From contig NZ_AUHR01000004.1 of assembly GCF_000423285.1 (NCBI RefSeq), positions 186,001-250,000 on the forward strand: a stretch of 64,000 bases of DNA, in the 5' to 3' direction. The DNA comes from Laribacter hongkongensis DSM 14985. GTDB lineage: Bacteria > Pseudomonadota > Gammaproteobacteria > Burkholderiales > Aquaspirillaceae. The notes under the pieces were generated by a model. The model did no database searches. It saw nothing but the letters and a program-made list of their open reading frames with translations, and had not been told where the DNA came from. The position numbers and the translations under genes were made by a program. This document shows positions 10,016-19,599 of the stretch, one piece after another. The stretch's first letter is position 1, and every line of letters begins with the position of its first letter.

Positions 10016-10443
10016 TCCGCCGCGCCGGCTGCCTGCTTGTACTCGCCCTGCTGCCGGCCATGGCCGCCGCAGCCGAGCCGGTCTGGATGGTGTACCAGCG
10101 CGGCCCCGCCGTGGAACTGGCGCTCGACCGTGCTTCGTTCCGCTGGCACGGCCGCCTGTTGCAGGTCGCACACCGCGAAACCTTCCGCAAGCAGCAGTAC
10201 GAACCGGCGCTCAAGGTGAATTACTTCGCCCGCAAGAACACTGTGATGCTGGACTGCGACAACGATCGCTACGCCATGATCGCCACCGACTATCTTGACC
10301 AGAACGGCAAGGTGGCCTGGGCCACCATGTTCCCGCTGCCCGACCACATGTGGCAGTTCGTCAAGGTCGAAGACGGTTCGATGGCTGCTGCCATGCTCGA
10401 CATCGCCTGCCAGACCGTCCGCCATCCCGCTTACCAGAATTGA
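10012..10443 (+). CDS. small secreted protein resembling the surface-adhesin E domain
   Basis: 143 residues. A signal peptide (1-20, AMAAAAEP) precedes a compact beta-rich domain with [13 protein letters not shown], two cysteines (in LDCDND and DIACQTV) that could form a disulfide, and a conserved-looking [15 protein letters not shown]. The pattern recalls the surface-adhesin protein E/NMB-type small periplasmic domain, but the match is only by eye. It overlaps glyQ by four bases (ATGA) and ends 12 bases before glyS, so it is translationally coupled to a tRNA synthetase operon. Its function is not known. Confidence 0.6.
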   Translation: MIRRAGCLLVLALLPAMAAAAEPVWMVYQRGPAVELALDRASFRWHGRLLQVAHRETFRKQQYEPALKVNYFARKNTVMLDCDNDRYAMIATDYLDQNGKVAWATMFPLPDHMWQFVKVEDGSMAAAMLDIACQTVRHPAYQN

Positions 10444-10455
10444 TCCCACAAGACC

Positions 10456-12534
10456 ATGACCACCCTGCTCGTTGAACTGTTTACCGAAGAGCTGCCGCCC
10501 AAGGCGCTCAAGCGTCTGGGCGAGAGCTTCGCCGACGTGATCCGTGCCGAACTCGCCCGGGCCGGCCTGCTGGAGGACAACGCTGTCGCCACGGCCTGGG
10601 CCAGCCCGCGCCGGCTGGCCGTCAGCATCGACCATGTCCGCGCCACCGCCCCTGACCGCGATGTCACCGAAAAGATCATGCCGGTCGCCGTTGCCTTGGC
10701 CGCCGACGGCCAGCCCAGCCCGGCCTTGCGCAAAAAGCTTGAAGCCCGCGGCATTGCACTGGACGCCGTGGCGCAGTTCGAACGTCGCCCGGACGGCAAG
10801 CACGAAACCTTCTTCTACACCTACACCGCAGCCGGAGCCCGGCTGGCAGACGAATTGCCGCGCGCCGTGCAGGAATCGGTCCGCAAGCTGCCGATCCCGA
10901 AGGTCATGCACTGGGGCGACAGCGACGTCACCTTCGTGCGGCCGGTGCACAAGCTGGTGGCCCTGTACGGCAGCGAAATCATCGACTGCGAAGTGCTGGG
11001 ACTGTTCTCCGACCGCATCACCGGCGGCCACCGTTTCCTGTCCGAAGGCGACATCACCCTGCCGGATGCCGAATCCTACGCACGGGTGCTGGAGCAGGAG
11101 GGCCGTGTCGTAGCCGGTTTTGATGACCGTCGCGAGCGTATCCGGGCCGGACTGGATGCCGCGGCCCGGCGCCTGAACGCCACCATCGCCGCCGACGATG
11201 CCCTGCTGGACGAAGTGACTGCGCTGGTCGAATGGCCAGTGGTGCTGGAAGCCGGCTTTGAGGCCGAATTCCTCAAGGTGCCGCAGGAATGCCTGATCCT
11301 CACCATGCAGCAGAACCAGAAGTACTTCCCGCTGCTGGACGCCAACGGCCGGCTGATGAACCGCTTCCTGCTGGTGTCGAACCTGGAAACCGCCGATCCG
11401 TCGCACATCATCAAGGGCAACGAACGCGTGCTGCGCGCCCGCCTGTCCGATGCCAAGTTCTTCTTCGAGCAGGACCAGAAGCAGAAGCTCGAAGCCCGCA
11501 TTCCGCGTCTGGCCGACGTGGTGTACCACAACCAGCTGGGCAGCCAGCTGGAGCGCACCGAACGGCTGGCCGTGCTGGCCGGTGACATTGCCCGCGCCCT
11601 CGGTGCCGATGCCGCCATCGCCGAACGCGCCGCCCGGCTGGCCAAGGCCGACCTGCTGACCGACATGGTGGGCGAATTCCCTGAGCTGCAAGGCGTCATG
11701 GGCCGTTATTACGCCCTGATCGACGGCGAGCTGCCGATTGTTGCCGATGCCATCGAAGGCCACTACCACCCGCGCTTTGCCGGTGACAGCCTGCCCGACG
11801 GCGACATCGCCACCGCCGTGGCACTGGCCGACAAGCTGGAAATGCTGACAGGCATCTGGGGTATCGGTCTGGTGCCGACCGGCGACAAGGACCCGTTCGG
11901 CCTGCGCCGGCAGGCGCTGGGCGTGATGCGCATGCTGATGAACGCCCGGCTGGACCTCAAGGCCCTGCTGGAACGTGCCGTGGCTACCTTCCCGGCCGGC
12001 AAGCTGGCCGCTGACACCGCGCCGGCGCTGTACGTGTTCATGCTGGAGCGCCTGAAGAACCTGCTGACCGCCGATGCCGCCACCCGTGCCGACGAAGTGG
12101 ATGCCGTGCTGGCGCTGGAGCCGGGGCATTTTGACGAAGTGCCGGCCGTGCTGGCTGCCGTGGCCGCATTCCGCGCCCTGCCGGAAGCCGCCGCACTGGC
12201 TGCCGCCAACAAGCGGGTCAAGAACATCCTCAAGAAGGTTGAAGGTGAGCTGCCGACCGGTGTGGATGCCGCCCTGCTGACCGAAGCCGCCGAAACCGAA
12301 CTGTGGCAGTTCATCGACGCCGTGCTGCCGACCGTCGAAGCAGCCTTTGCCGCCCGTGATTACGCCACGGCCCTCAGCCGCCTCGCCGTGCTCAAGGCAC
12401 CGGTGGATGCCTTCTTTGACGGCGTGATGGTGATGGCTGACGATGCCGCCGTACGGGCCAACCGGCTGGCACTGCTGGCCCGGCTGGCCGGCCTCTTCAA
12501 CCGCGTGGCCGACATTTCGCTGCTGGCGGAATAA
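10456..12534 (+). CDS. glyS: glycyl-tRNA synthetase beta subunit
   Basis: The 692-residue beta subunit of alpha2-beta2 GlyRS. It begins [20 protein letters not shown] and contains the family segments [39 protein letters not shown] and [17 protein letters not shown], plus a C-terminal DALR/anticodon-binding region. The HD-like core HYHPRF appears near residue 436. It supplies tRNA binding for GlyQ. A hairpin follows the stop. Confidence 0.97.
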   Translation: MTTLLVELFTEELPPKALKRLGESFADVIRAELARAGLLEDNAVATAWASPRRLAVSIDHVRATAPDRDVTEKIMPVAVALAADGQPSPALRKKLEARGIALDAVAQFERRPDGKHETFFYTYTAAGARLADELPRAVQESVRKLPIPKVMHWGDSDVTFVRPVHKLVALYGSEIIDCEVLGLFSDRITGGHRFLSEGDITLPDAESYARVLEQEGRVVAGFDDRRERIRAGLDAAARRLNATIAADDALLDEVTALVEWPVVLEAGFEAEFLKVPQECLILTMQQNQKYFPLLDANGRLMNRFLLVSNLETADPSHIIKGNERVLRARLSDAKFFFEQDQKQKLEARIPRLADVVYHNQLGSQLERTERLAVLAGDIARALGADAAIAERAARLAKADLLTDMVGEFPELQGVMGRYYALIDGELPIVADAIEGHYHPRFAGDSLPDGDIATAVALADKLEMLTGIWGIGLVPTGDKDPFGLRRQALGVMRMLMNARLDLKALLERAVATFPAGKLAADTAPALYVFMLERLKNLLTADAATRADEVDAVLALEPGHFDEVPAVLAAVAAFRALPEAAALAAANKRVKNILKKVEGELPTGVDAALLTEAAETELWQFIDAVLPTVEAAFAARDYATALSRLAVLKAPVDAFFDGVMVMADDAAVRANRLALLARLAGLFNRVADISLLAE

Positions 12535-12558
12535 TCCCGGCCGGCGGGTGTGTGCATG

Positions 12559-12586
12559 CCAACCCGCAGCCTGTGCTGCGGGTTGG
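12559..12586 (+). terminator. hairpin after glyS
   Basis: CCAACCCGCAG (12559-12569) pairs perfectly with CTGCGGGTTGG (12576-12586) around CCTGTG. There is no long T run, so termination may be partial and gmhB may be reached by read-through. Confidence 0.5.
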
Positions 12587-12634
12587 TTGCGTCATGCACC
12601 CTCCATCCAATCTCACTGACAGGCGTGCCGTTCC

Positions 12635-13177
12635 ATGAAAATCGTCATTCTCGACCGCGATGGCGTGATCAACCACGACCGCGACGATTTCGTCAAAAAC
12701 AGCCTTGAATGGGTGCCGCTGCCGAAGGCCGCAGAGGCGATTGCCCTGTTTTCCCAGGCTGGCTGGCGGGTTGTCGTGGCCACCAACCAGTCCGGCATCG
12801 GCCGCGGGCTGTTCGACATGCATGCCCTCAATGCCATGCACGAAAAAATGCATCACCTGATCAGCAAGGCCGGCGGGCGCATCGACGCCGTGTTTTTCTG
12901 CCCGCACAAGCCGGAAGCTGGATGCAGCTGCCGCAAGCCGGCACCGGGCATGGTGCTGGAGGTGGCGGAGCGTTTCAGCGTCAAGCCGGAATTGCTCTGG
13001 CTGGTTGGCGACAGCCTGCGCGACCTGGAGGCCGTGGCCGCCGTGGGCGGGCGCGCCATCCTGGTCCGCACCGGCAAGGGCCGGAAAACCGAGGCCGCCG
13101 GCAACCTGCCGGCCGGTACGCCGGTGTTTGATGACCTGCATGCTGCCGCCGAGTGGCTGATTTCCCTGGAGTCCTGA
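12635..13177 (+). CDS. gmhB: D-glycero-D-manno-heptose 1,7-bisphosphate 7-phosphatase
   Basis: A 180-residue HAD-family phosphatase. The nucleophile motif is ILDRDGVIN (DxD), followed by the second motif VATNQSG, the zinc loop CPHKPEAGCSC-RKP (three Cys and one His) typical of GmhB, and the acid motif GDSLRDLEA. The enzyme removes the C7 phosphate in the ADP-heptose pathway for the lipopolysaccharide inner core. Its stop overlaps the plsC start (TGATG), so the two are coupled. Both serve outer-envelope lipid synthesis. Confidence 0.94.
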   Translation: MKIVILDRDGVINHDRDDFVKNSLEWVPLPKAAEAIALFSQAGWRVVVATNQSGIGRGLFDMHALNAMHEKMHHLISKAGGRIDAVFFCPHKPEAGCSCRKPAPGMVLEVAERFSVKPELLWLVGDSLRDLEAVAAVGGRAILVRTGKGRKTEAAGNLPAGTPVFDDLHAAAEWLISLES

Positions 13178-13950
13178 TGCTGATCCTGATCCTGCGCAAT
13201 ATTGCCTACTGGCTGATCGTGACGCTGAGCGTGCCGGTGTTCGGTACGCTGGCGCCGCTGCTGCTGCCTTTCCCGCGCCGCTTCCGGCATTACGTCGTGT
13301 CGCGCTGGGCCTTTGTCCTGATGTGGGGGCTCAGGCACGTGATCGGCCTGAACTACCGGGTGACCGGTGCCGAAAACATCCCGTCCACGCCATCTGTGAT
13401 TGCCTGCAAGCACCAGTCGGGCTGGGAAACGCTGACCTTGCAGGCCATGTTCCCGCCGCAGGTGTGGGTGGCCAAAAAAGAGCTGATGTGGATTCCCTTT
13501 CTCGGCTGGGGACTGGCCTGCATCAACTCGATCATGATCGACCGCAAGAACAAGGCTTCGGCCAACCGGCAGCTGCTGGAACAGGGGCGGGAGCGGGTGG
13601 AAAAGGACGGCTTCTGGATCGTGGTGTTCCCCGAAGGCACGCGCATGCCGGCCGGCAAGCGCGGCAAGTACCGTCCGGGAGCGGCCCGTCTGGCCAGGGA
13701 GCTGGATATTCCGCTGGTGCCGGTGGCGCACAACTCCGGTGAATTCTGGCCCCGCAACAGCTTCCTGAAGTATCCGGGTGAAATCACCGTGGTGATCGGC
13801 CCGCCGATCATGCCGGACGGACGCGGTCCCGAGGCGCTGACCCGCGAAGTGGAAAACTGGATCGAGGCACGGCAGGCGGAAATTTCCGGTGTCGGCCCGT
13901 TTGCCAGTGCCGAAGACAAGGCCCGCCGTGCTGTGGCTCAACCTGCCTGA
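13177..13950 (+). CDS. plsC: 1-acylglycerol-3-phosphate O-acyltransferase
   Basis: A 257-residue membrane-associated acyltransferase. One N-terminal hydrophobic segment (about 2-30) is followed by the acyltransferase blocks: KHQSGWET near residue 75 (an H-x4-E version of the usual H-x4-D), the FPEGTR block near 151, and the IPLVPVAHNSGEFW block near 180. It makes phosphatidic acid from lysophosphatidic acid. ATG 13177 overlaps the gmhB stop. It ends over the start of the next gene. Confidence 0.92.
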   Translation: MLILILRNIAYWLIVTLSVPVFGTLAPLLLPFPRRFRHYVVSRWAFVLMWGLRHVIGLNYRVTGAENIPSTPSVIACKHQSGWETLTLQAMFPPQVWVAKKELMWIPFLGWGLACINSIMIDRKNKASANRQLLEQGRERVEKDGFWIVVFPEGTRMPAGKRGKYRPGAARLARELDIPLVPVAHNSGEFWPRNSFLKYPGEITVVIGPPIMPDGRGPEALTREVENWIEARQAEISGVGPFASAEDKARRAVAQPA

Positions 13951-14629
13951 CGGTCTGGTGCTGCCGGTCCGGCTGTGCCGGTCGGCGCGCAAGACGCTGG
14001 CACTGCACGTGACGGCAGAGGGGATCGAGGCGCGGGCACCCTCGCGCATGCCGCAGGCACGCATAGAGGCATTTGTGCGCAGCAAGGAAACGTGGCTGGC
14101 CAAAGCCTGGCAGCGGCAGCAGTCACGCCGGCAGGCGCAGGACGCCATGCAGGATGCCGCCGGTGAGGGCGTGTGGCTGCTGGGCGAGCGCTGGCGGCTG
14201 GAACGCCGGCCGGATTGCGACGCCCGTGGTCAGTGGCGCGACGGGCTTTGCCTCTTGCCCGAGGGACTGGCGCCGGACGAAGAACAGCGCCTGCTGGCGC
14301 TCGGCCTGCAAAAACAGGCCGCACGGTGCCTGCCCGGACGGATTCCGCAATTTGCAGAACGCTGGCAACGCGCGCCAGTCAAGGTGCGGCTGTCACCGGC
14401 CCGGCGGCGCTGGGGCAGCTGCTCGGCCACCGGCACGGTCAGCCTGGCCTGGCGGCTGGTGCAGGCGCCCCTGTTTGCCATCGATTACGTGGTGGCGCAC
14501 GAACTCGCGCATCTGGTCGAAATGAATCATAGTGTGCGCTTCTGGGCCGAGGTCGAACGCCTGTATCCGGACTGGCGGCGCGGGCACGACTGGCTCAGGC
14601 ATCACGGCCACCTGTACGCCGTGATCTAA
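13889..14629 (+). CDS. YgjP-like (DUF45, M48-related) metallopeptidase domain protein
   Basis: Up to 246 residues; the start is uncertain (GTG at 13889, 13907 or 13928, the last two shortening the overlap with plsC). The C-terminal half has the DUF45 signature [19 protein letters not shown], then the zinc site [12 protein letters not shown] with a further H in RFW and LYPDWR, as in E. coli YgjP. Family members are predicted zinc proteases, and some accompany DNA-repair or restriction loci. It is coupled to plsC by overlap. Its substrate is unknown. Confidence 0.82.
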   Translation: MSARLPVPKTRPAVLWLNLPDGLVLPVRLCRSARKTLALHVTAEGIEARAPSRMPQARIEAFVRSKETWLAKAWQRQQSRRQAQDAMQDAAGEGVWLLGERWRLERRPDCDARGQWRDGLCLLPEGLAPDEEQRLLALGLQKQAARCLPGRIPQFAERWQRAPVKVRLSPARRRWGSCSATGTVSLAWRLVQAPLFAIDYVVAHELAHLVEMNHSVRFWAEVERLYPDWRRGHDWLRHHGHLYAVI

Positions 14630-14658
14630 CGTGTTTTTGTGGATTTGAAGAGGTTTCC

Positions 14659-15048
14659 ATGCGTCTTTTGCATACCATGCTGCGGGTCGGCGATCTGGAT
14701 CGCTCGATCGCGTTTTATACCGACGTGCTCGGCATGCGCCTGTTGCGTCGCAACGATTACCCCGAAGGACGTTTCACGCTGGCCTTTGTCGGCTATGACA
14801 GCGAAGACCGCGCCAGCGTGATCGAGCTGACCCACAACTGGGACACCGCGCAGTACGACCTTGGCACTGCATTCGGCCATCTGGCCGTCGAAGTGGACGA
14901 TGCCGCCGCCACCTGTGAAGCGGTGCGCGCCCGTGGCGGCAAGGTGGTACGCGAAGCCGGCCCGATGAAGCACGGCACGACCGTCATTGCCTTTGTCGAG
15001 GACCCGGACGGCTACAAGATCGAATTCATCCAGAAGGGTACCCAGTAA
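14659..15048 (+). CDS. gloA: lactoylglutathione lyase (glyoxalase I)
   Basis: A 129-residue single-domain glyoxalase [27 protein letters not shown] is the standard beginning, with the metal ligand His5. [19 protein letters not shown] and the C-terminal [15 protein letters not shown] carry the other metal ligands (Glu and His) in the order seen in the nickel-type bacterial enzymes. It converts the hemithioacetal of methylglyoxal and glutathione to S-lactoylglutathione. It is followed by a strong terminator. Confidence 0.96.
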   Translation: MRLLHTMLRVGDLDRSIAFYTDVLGMRLLRRNDYPEGRFTLAFVGYDSEDRASVIELTHNWDTAQYDLGTAFGHLAVEVDDAAATCEAVRARGGKVVREAGPMKHGTTVIAFVEDPDGYKIEFIQKGTQ

Positions 15049-15064
15049 GACTGCGGGTGCAACA

Positions 15065-15092
15065 GGCTCGGCCACCAGGCCGGGCCTTTTTT
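15065..15092 (+). terminator. gloA terminator
   Basis: GGCTCGGCC (15065-15073) pairs with GGCCGGGCC (15078-15086, one U-G pair) around ACCA, followed by six T. Confidence 0.85.
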
Positions 15093-15155
15093 GATGCCGG
15101 CACCCGCGGGTAAACGCAGGATGCCGAGCCGGACAATCGTGATTAAAAAGGGGGT

Positions 15156-15172
15156 CCGTGCCACTGGCACGG
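15156..15172 (+). promoter_or_regulatory. small hairpin at the start of the antiporter gene
   Basis: CCGTGCC (15156-15162) pairs with GGCACGG (15166-15172) around ACT. It ends 8 bases before the ATG at 15181 and includes the only G-rich bases available as ribosome-binding site. Confidence 0.35.
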
Positions 15173-15180
15173 AATTCAAC

Positions 15181-16584
15181 ATGCGTGGTTTTGCATTTGC
15201 GGTGCCTTTGCTGCTGGCACCGGGCGTGAGCATGGCTTCCGGCCTGCCGGGAGCCGAGCTGTCGTTGCTGTGGGCGTTGCCGTTTGCCGGCATCCTGTTG
15301 TCGATTGCCCTGTGTCCGCTGCTGGTGGCCGGTTTCTGGCACCACCATTTCGGCAAGGTCAGTGCCTTCTGGGCGCTGGCCTTTTTGCTGCCGGCCTTGC
15401 TGGTGTACGGCCATGAAGTCGCCGGCAGCGTGCTGATGCACGCACTGGTGGCCGAGTTCCTGCCGTTCATCATCCTGGTATTTGCGCTGTATGTCATTTC
15501 GGGCGGCATCCTGATCCAGGGCAATCTTTCCGGTACGCCGGCCCTCAATACCGGCCTCCTCGCCATCGGCACGGTGCTGGCCAGCCTGATGGGTACCACC
15601 GGGGCGGCCATGCTGATGATCCGGCCGGTCCTGCGGGCCAATGACCAGCGCCGCTACAACGTGCATGTGGTGGTGTTCTTCATCTTCCTTGTGGCCAACA
15701 TCGGCGGCGGACTGACACCGATCGGCGATCCGCCGCTGTTCCTCGGATTCCTCAAGGGCGTGAGCTTTGGCTGGACGATCAGCCACATGGCTGCTCCGGT
15801 GGCATTTGCGGCCTTGGTGCTGCTGGCGGTGTTCTACCTGCTCGACAGCCATTTCTACCGCAAGGAAGACTTTGCCCGGCCGGACCCGACGCCGGATACC
15901 CCGCTGGGCATTGCCGGCCGGCTCAATTTCCTGTGGCTGGCCCTGGTGGTGGGAGCCGTGGTGTTGTCCGGCATCTGGCAGTCCGGCGTGCATTTCACCC
16001 TGCCAGGTGGAGTGGAGCTGCCGCTGGAGGGCGTGGTGCGTGACGGGCTGATGCTGCTGGCGGCCGGCCTGTCGCTGTGGCTGACACCGAGGGCCTGTCG
16101 TGAAGCCAACGATTTTGACTGGGGGCCGATCCTCGAGGTGGCCAAGCTGTTTGCCGGCATCTTCGTGGTCATGGCACCGGCACTGGCCATCCTGCGCGCC
16201 GGGCCGGACGGTGCCCTAGCAAGCCTCGTGGCGCTGGTCAGCACGCCGGACGGCATGCCGGTCAACGGCATGTACTTCTGGCTGACCGGTGCACTGTCGA
16301 GCTTTCTCGACAACGCACCGACCTACCTGGTGTTCTTCAATCTGGCCCACGGCGATGCCGCTCACCTGATGGAGGCCATGCCGGCCACCCTGACGGCGAT
16401 TTCGGCCGGTGCCGTGTTCATGGGCGCCAACAGCTACATCGGCAATGCACCCAATTTCATGGTCAAGGCGATTGCCGAAGGGCAGGGCGTGAAGATGCCG
16501 AGCTTCTTTGGCTACATGCTGTGGTCCGGTGCCATCCTGTTGCCGCTGTTTGCCCTCATGACCTGGGTGTTCTTTGCCGGGTAA
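15181..16584 (+). CDS. sodium:proton antiporter / anion transporter of the ArsB-NhaD superfamily
   Basis: A 467-residue membrane protein with about 12 hydrophobic segments. Family marks are ASLMGTTGAAMLMIRPVL near residue 137, NIGGGLTPIGDPPLFLGFL near 175 (the T-P-[IV]-G-D-P loop of NhaD/CitM-type transporters), and the C-terminal repeat LSSFLDNAPTYLVFFN and ANSYIGNAPNFMVKAI. The two half-repeats face each other as in the ion transporter superfamily. The likely role is Na+/H+ exchange, but a dicarboxylate or citrate substrate cannot be excluded. A terminator follows, so it is a single-gene unit. Confidence 0.8.
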   Translation: MRGFAFAVPLLLAPGVSMASGLPGAELSLLWALPFAGILLSIALCPLLVAGFWHHHFGKVSAFWALAFLLPALLVYGHEVAGSVLMHALVAEFLPFIILVFALYVISGGILIQGNLSGTPALNTGLLAIGTVLASLMGTTGAAMLMIRPVLRANDQRRYNVHVVVFFIFLVANIGGGLTPIGDPPLFLGFLKGVSFGWTISHMAAPVAFAALVLLAVFYLLDSHFYRKEDFARPDPTPDTPLGIAGRLNFLWLALVVGAVVLSGIWQSGVHFTLPGGVELPLEGVVRDGLMLLAAGLSLWLTPRACREANDFDWGPILEVAKLFAGIFVVMAPALAILRAGPDGALASLVALVSTPDGMPVNGMYFWLTGALSSFLDNAPTYLVFFNLAHGDAAHLMEAMPATLTAISAGAVFMGANSYIGNAPNFMVKAIAEGQGVKMPSFFGYMLWSGAILLPLFALMTWVFFAG

Positions 16585-16607
16585 AATCGGCGTTTTCAGT
16601 CACCTTG

Positions 16608-16634
16608 ACGGGCGCTGGCAAGGCGCCCGTTTTC
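16608..16634 (+). terminator. terminator after the antiporter gene
   Basis: ACGGGCGC (16608-16615) pairs with GCGCCCGT (16623-16630), followed by TTTTC. It lies 16 bases before the mpl start, so mpl needs read-through or its own promoter. Confidence 0.7.
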
Positions 16635-16649
16635 TTGCGGGACCAGACC

Positions 16650-18029
16650 ATGCACATCCATATCCTCGGCATTTGCGGCACTTTCATGGGCGGCATCGCT
16701 GCACTGGCGCGGGCGGTCGGCCACACGGTGACGGGCTGCGACCAGAATGTCTATCCGCCGATGTCGACCCAGCTCGAGGCGCTGGGCATCGAGCTGATCG
16801 AAGGCTTCGAGGCCGGCCAGCTCGAGCGCGTGCAACCGGACATCTTCGTGATCGGCAACGTGGTCAAGCGTGGCATGCCGCTGATGGAGGCGATCCTCGA
16901 CCGTGGCCTGCCGTATACCTCGGGCCCGCAATGGCTGGCGGAAAACGTGCTGGCCGGGCGCTGGGTACTGGCCGTGGCCGGCACGCACGGCAAGACCACC
17001 ACCAGCTCCATGCTGGCGTGGATCCTCGAAGCCAACGGACTGGCACCGGGTTTCCTGATCGGCGGCATTCCCGAAAACTTTGCCGTGTCCGCCCGCCTGC
17101 CGGGCGAGCCGGCACAGGAGCCGGGCGGCGAAAGCCCGTTCTTCGTGATCGAGGCCGACGAATACGACACGGCGTTTTTCGACAAGCGCAGCAAGTTCGT
17201 CCACTACCACCCGCGCACCGCCATCCTCAACAATCTCGAGTTCGATCATGCAGACATCTTCGCCGATCTGCCAGCGATCGAAACACAATTTCATCATCTG
17301 GTGCGCACCGTGCCGGGTACCGGCCGGCTGGTGGTGAACGGCCGCGAAGCGAGCCTTGCGCGGGTGCTGGAACGCGGCTGCTGGACGCCGGTGGAAACCT
17401 TTGCTGCGCCGGCCGGCAGCGGCTGGCAGGCCGGGGAAGCCGATGACGACGGTCATTTTGACGTGCTGCTGGACGGCAACACCGTCGGTCGGGTGCGCTG
17501 GAGCCTGATGGGCGAGCACAACCGGCTCAATGCGGTGGCGGCGGTGGCAGCGGCCCGCCATGCCGGTGTGCGGCCGCAGGATGCCTGTGCTGCCCTGGCG
17601 ATGTTCGCCAACGTGAAGCGCCGCATGGAAGTGAAGGGCAGTGTCAACGGCGTGACGGTCTACGACGACTTTGCCCACCATCCCACTGCCATTGCCACCA
17701 CGGTGGCCGGCTTGCGGGCGCGAGTGGGGGCGGCGCGCATCTTGGCGGTGCTGGAGCCGCGCTCCAATACCATGAAGCTTGGCACCATGAAGGCCGAACT
17801 GCCGGCGAGTCTGGTACAGGCCGACCGGGTGTTCGGCTATCAGGGCGGGCTCGGCTGGGATCTGGCGGCGGCGCTGGCACCACTGGGCGGCAAGGCGCAG
17901 TCGTTTGGCAATCTGGACGCACTGGTGGCGGCGGTGGCCGCCGAGGCGCAGCCGGGTGACCAGGTGCTGGTGATGAGCAACGGCGGCTTTGGCGGCGTGC
18001 ACGGCAAATTGCTGGCGGCTCTGGCCTGA
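16650..18029 (+). CDS. mpl: UDP-N-acetylmuramate:L-alanyl-gamma-D-glutamyl-meso-diaminopimelate ligase
   Basis: A 459-residue Mur-ligase family enzyme that reattaches the recycled tripeptide to UDP-MurNAc. HIHILGICGTFMGGIAALA (N-terminal Rossmann fold, MurC/Mpl type), AVAGTHGKTTTSSML (P-loop), FFVIEADEYDTAFFD, LNNLEFDHADIF and YDDFAHHPTAI are all present and in order. The F-G-G-V-H ending GGFGGVHGKLLAAL is typical of Mpl and separates it from MurC. It implies a cell-wall recycling route with diaminopimelate-type peptidoglycan. Confidence 0.95.
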   Translation: MHIHILGICGTFMGGIAALARAVGHTVTGCDQNVYPPMSTQLEALGIELIEGFEAGQLERVQPDIFVIGNVVKRGMPLMEAILDRGLPYTSGPQWLAENVLAGRWVLAVAGTHGKTTTSSMLAWILEANGLAPGFLIGGIPENFAVSARLPGEPAQEPGGESPFFVIEADEYDTAFFDKRSKFVHYHPRTAILNNLEFDHADIFADLPAIETQFHHLVRTVPGTGRLVVNGREASLARVLERGCWTPVETFAAPAGSGWQAGEADDDGHFDVLLDGNTVGRVRWSLMGEHNRLNAVAAVAAARHAGVRPQDACAALAMFANVKRRMEVKGSVNGVTVYDDFAHHPTAIATTVAGLRARVGAARILAVLEPRSNTMKLGTMKAELPASLVQADRVFGYQGGLGWDLAAALAPLGGKAQSFGNLDALVAAVAAEAQPGDQVLVMSNGGFGGVHGKLLAALA

Positions 18030-18046
18030 CCTGCTGGCAGGACGAC

Positions 18047-18078
18047 AAAAACGGGCACCGTTGCAGGTGCCCGTTTTT
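18047..18078. terminator. bidirectional terminator between mpl and the lytic transglycosylase gene
   Basis: CGGGCACC (18052-18059) pairs with GGTGCCCG (18066-18073), with five A before and five T after. It serves both convergent genes. Confidence 0.88.
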
Positions 18079-18102
18079 GCATGCGGCAGACGGTGAGCGT
18101 GA

Positions 18103-18777
18103 TCAGCTCGACATGGACGAACCCAGCGACGGCGTATCGTCGCTGCTGGCGGCCACGTAGGTCGCCATCACCTTGGCCACGTAGTTGCGGGTTTCCTTGT
18201 AGGGCGGCACGGTACCGTAGCGTTGTACGGCGCCTTCGCCGGCGTTGTAGGCGGCAATGGCCAGCGTCAGCCGGTTGTCGAACTTGTCGAGCAGGTAGGC
18301 AAGATATCTGGCTCCGGCTTCGAGGTTCTGTTTGGGATCAGACAGCTGGCGGCCGCCAAAGCGCTTGCCGGTGGCCGGCATCAGCTGCATCAGGCCACGG
18401 GCGCCGCGGTTGGAAACAGCCTTGGGGTTGTAACCGGACTCGACGCTGATGATGGCGTGCATCAGGTCGGGGTTAAGGTCGTACTTGTCGGCCACCTGCT
18501 CGACCAGGTCGCGGTAGCGTCCTACGCGGGCCGGATGGGCCTCCACCGGCCTGGCCGGCTTCAGTGCCACGAGTGAAGGAGTTTTTTTGGCCGGTTGCAG
18601 GGTCTGTCCCGGCGGGATGGGCTGATAGCGCGGGTCGAGCTTGCTGCTGCTGATGTGAACCCGGCCGTCGTTGTCGATATACCCGTACATGGCTGCCATG
18701 GCCGGCTGGAAAGCGGCAACGGTGGCAGTCAATGTAAGGGCACTAAGGGTATGCCATAGAAATCTCTTCAAATTCAT
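18103..18777 (-). CDS. SLT-domain lytic murein transglycosylase
   Basis: 224 residues. A signal peptide (1-28, cut near AMA-A), a short DUF4124-like N-terminal segment (YGYIDNDGRVHISSSK), then a soluble lytic transglycosylase domain (about 90-215): the catalytic Glu in AIISVESGYNPKAVS, the G-L-M-Q-L-M-P motif, NLEAGARYLAYLLDKF, and AIAAYNAGEGAV. It cleaves glycan strands between MurNAc and GlcNAc in the periplasm. It sits convergent to the recycling ligase mpl, which fits a wall-turnover theme. The C-terminal Ser-rich tail is short and likely disordered. Confidence 0.92.
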   Translation of the reverse strand: MNLKRFLWHTLSALTLTATVAAFQPAMAAMYGYIDNDGRVHISSSKLDPRYQPIPPGQTLQPAKKTPSLVALKPARPVEAHPARVGRYRDLVEQVADKYDLNPDLMHAIISVESGYNPKAVSNRGARGLMQLMPATGKRFGGRQLSDPKQNLEAGARYLAYLLDKFDNRLTLAIAAYNAGEGAVQRYGTVPPYKETRNYVAKVMATYVAASSDDTPSLGSSMSS

Positions 18778-18828
18778 GGGGTTGGATTCTAGGGGCTGGG
18801 GCCCTATTGGTCAACCCTATGAATTTGC

Positions 18829-19596
18829 TCAGAAATTACATCTGGATGTCGTAAAAGTTCCGTCCGGGTCCAGCAGCTCGGCCGCCACGCTGCCACGGTA
18901 GCCAATTTCCCTGATCTTCATGAAAATCCGTTTGAAATCAAGCGATCCCGTACCCGGTACACCCCGGCCGGGATAGTCGGCAAACTGGATATGCACGATG
19001 TGGGCAGCATGTTTTTCCAGCAGTGCTGTCACGTCATGCTGCTGGCGGGCCATGTGATAAATATCAAACTGGAGGCCGAAATTGTCACAGCCGACCGCCT
19101 GGCGCAGGGCTTCCATGTCATCGCAGTCATTGACCAGAAAGCGCGGCATGTCGAGCGGATTGATGGCTTCGCAGGTGACGGTGATGCCATGCGGGGCAAA
19201 CGTGCGGCAGGCCAGTTGCAGCCGTCCGGTCAGCGTGGCCAGGGCCTGCTGGCGGCTGACACCGGCCGGCAGGCGGCCAGCCAGCACGTTGACGCACTGC
19301 ACGTCCAGTGCCGTGGCGTAGGCCAACCCTTGTTGCAGCGCATCAACAAAAGCATCAGTCTGCGCCGGAACGCAGGCCAGCCCGTCGCCACCCTGCATCA
19401 GGTCGCCTGCTGGCAGATTGATCAGCATCACCCGCACACCGGCAGCCTGACAGGCGGTAGCCAGTTCCGGGATGGAATGCGAGTAGGGGAACTGGATTTC
19501 CACTTCGTCAAAGCCGGCCTGGCGGGCCGCGGCAAAGCGCTCCGGCAATGGCCGGTCGGCAAACAGCAGTGACAGGTTGGCGGCAAGGCGCGGCAT
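18829..19596 (-). CDS. hyi: hydroxypyruvate isomerase (xylose isomerase-like TIM barrel)
   Basis: 255 residues that follow the Hyi family: RLAANLSLLFADRP, GFDEVEIQFPYSH, INLPAGD, a CEAINPLDMPRF block with the metal-binding Glu, QFDIYHMARQQHD, and IVHIQFADYPGRGVPGTGSLDF. It interconverts hydroxypyruvate and tartronate semialdehyde. Its last 20 residues differ from the usual ending and the protein stops just after the last metal-ligand Glu (AAEL), so the C-terminus is somewhat short. It is next to a tartronate semialdehyde reductase-like gene 3 bases upstream, which gives a two-gene glyoxylate/hydroxypyruvate operon. Confidence 0.87.
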   Translation of the reverse strand: MPRLAANLSLLFADRPLPERFAAARQAGFDEVEIQFPYSHSIPELATACQAAGVRVMLINLPAGDLMQGGDGLACVPAQTDAFVDALQQGLAYATALDVQCVNVLAGRLPAGVSRQQALATLTGRLQLACRTFAPHGITVTCEAINPLDMPRFLVNDCDDMEALRQAVGCDNFGLQFDIYHMARQQHDVTALLEKHAAHIVHIQFADYPGRGVPGTGSLDFKRIFMKIREIGYRGSVAAELLDPDGTFTTSRCNF

Positions 19597-19599
19597 GGC

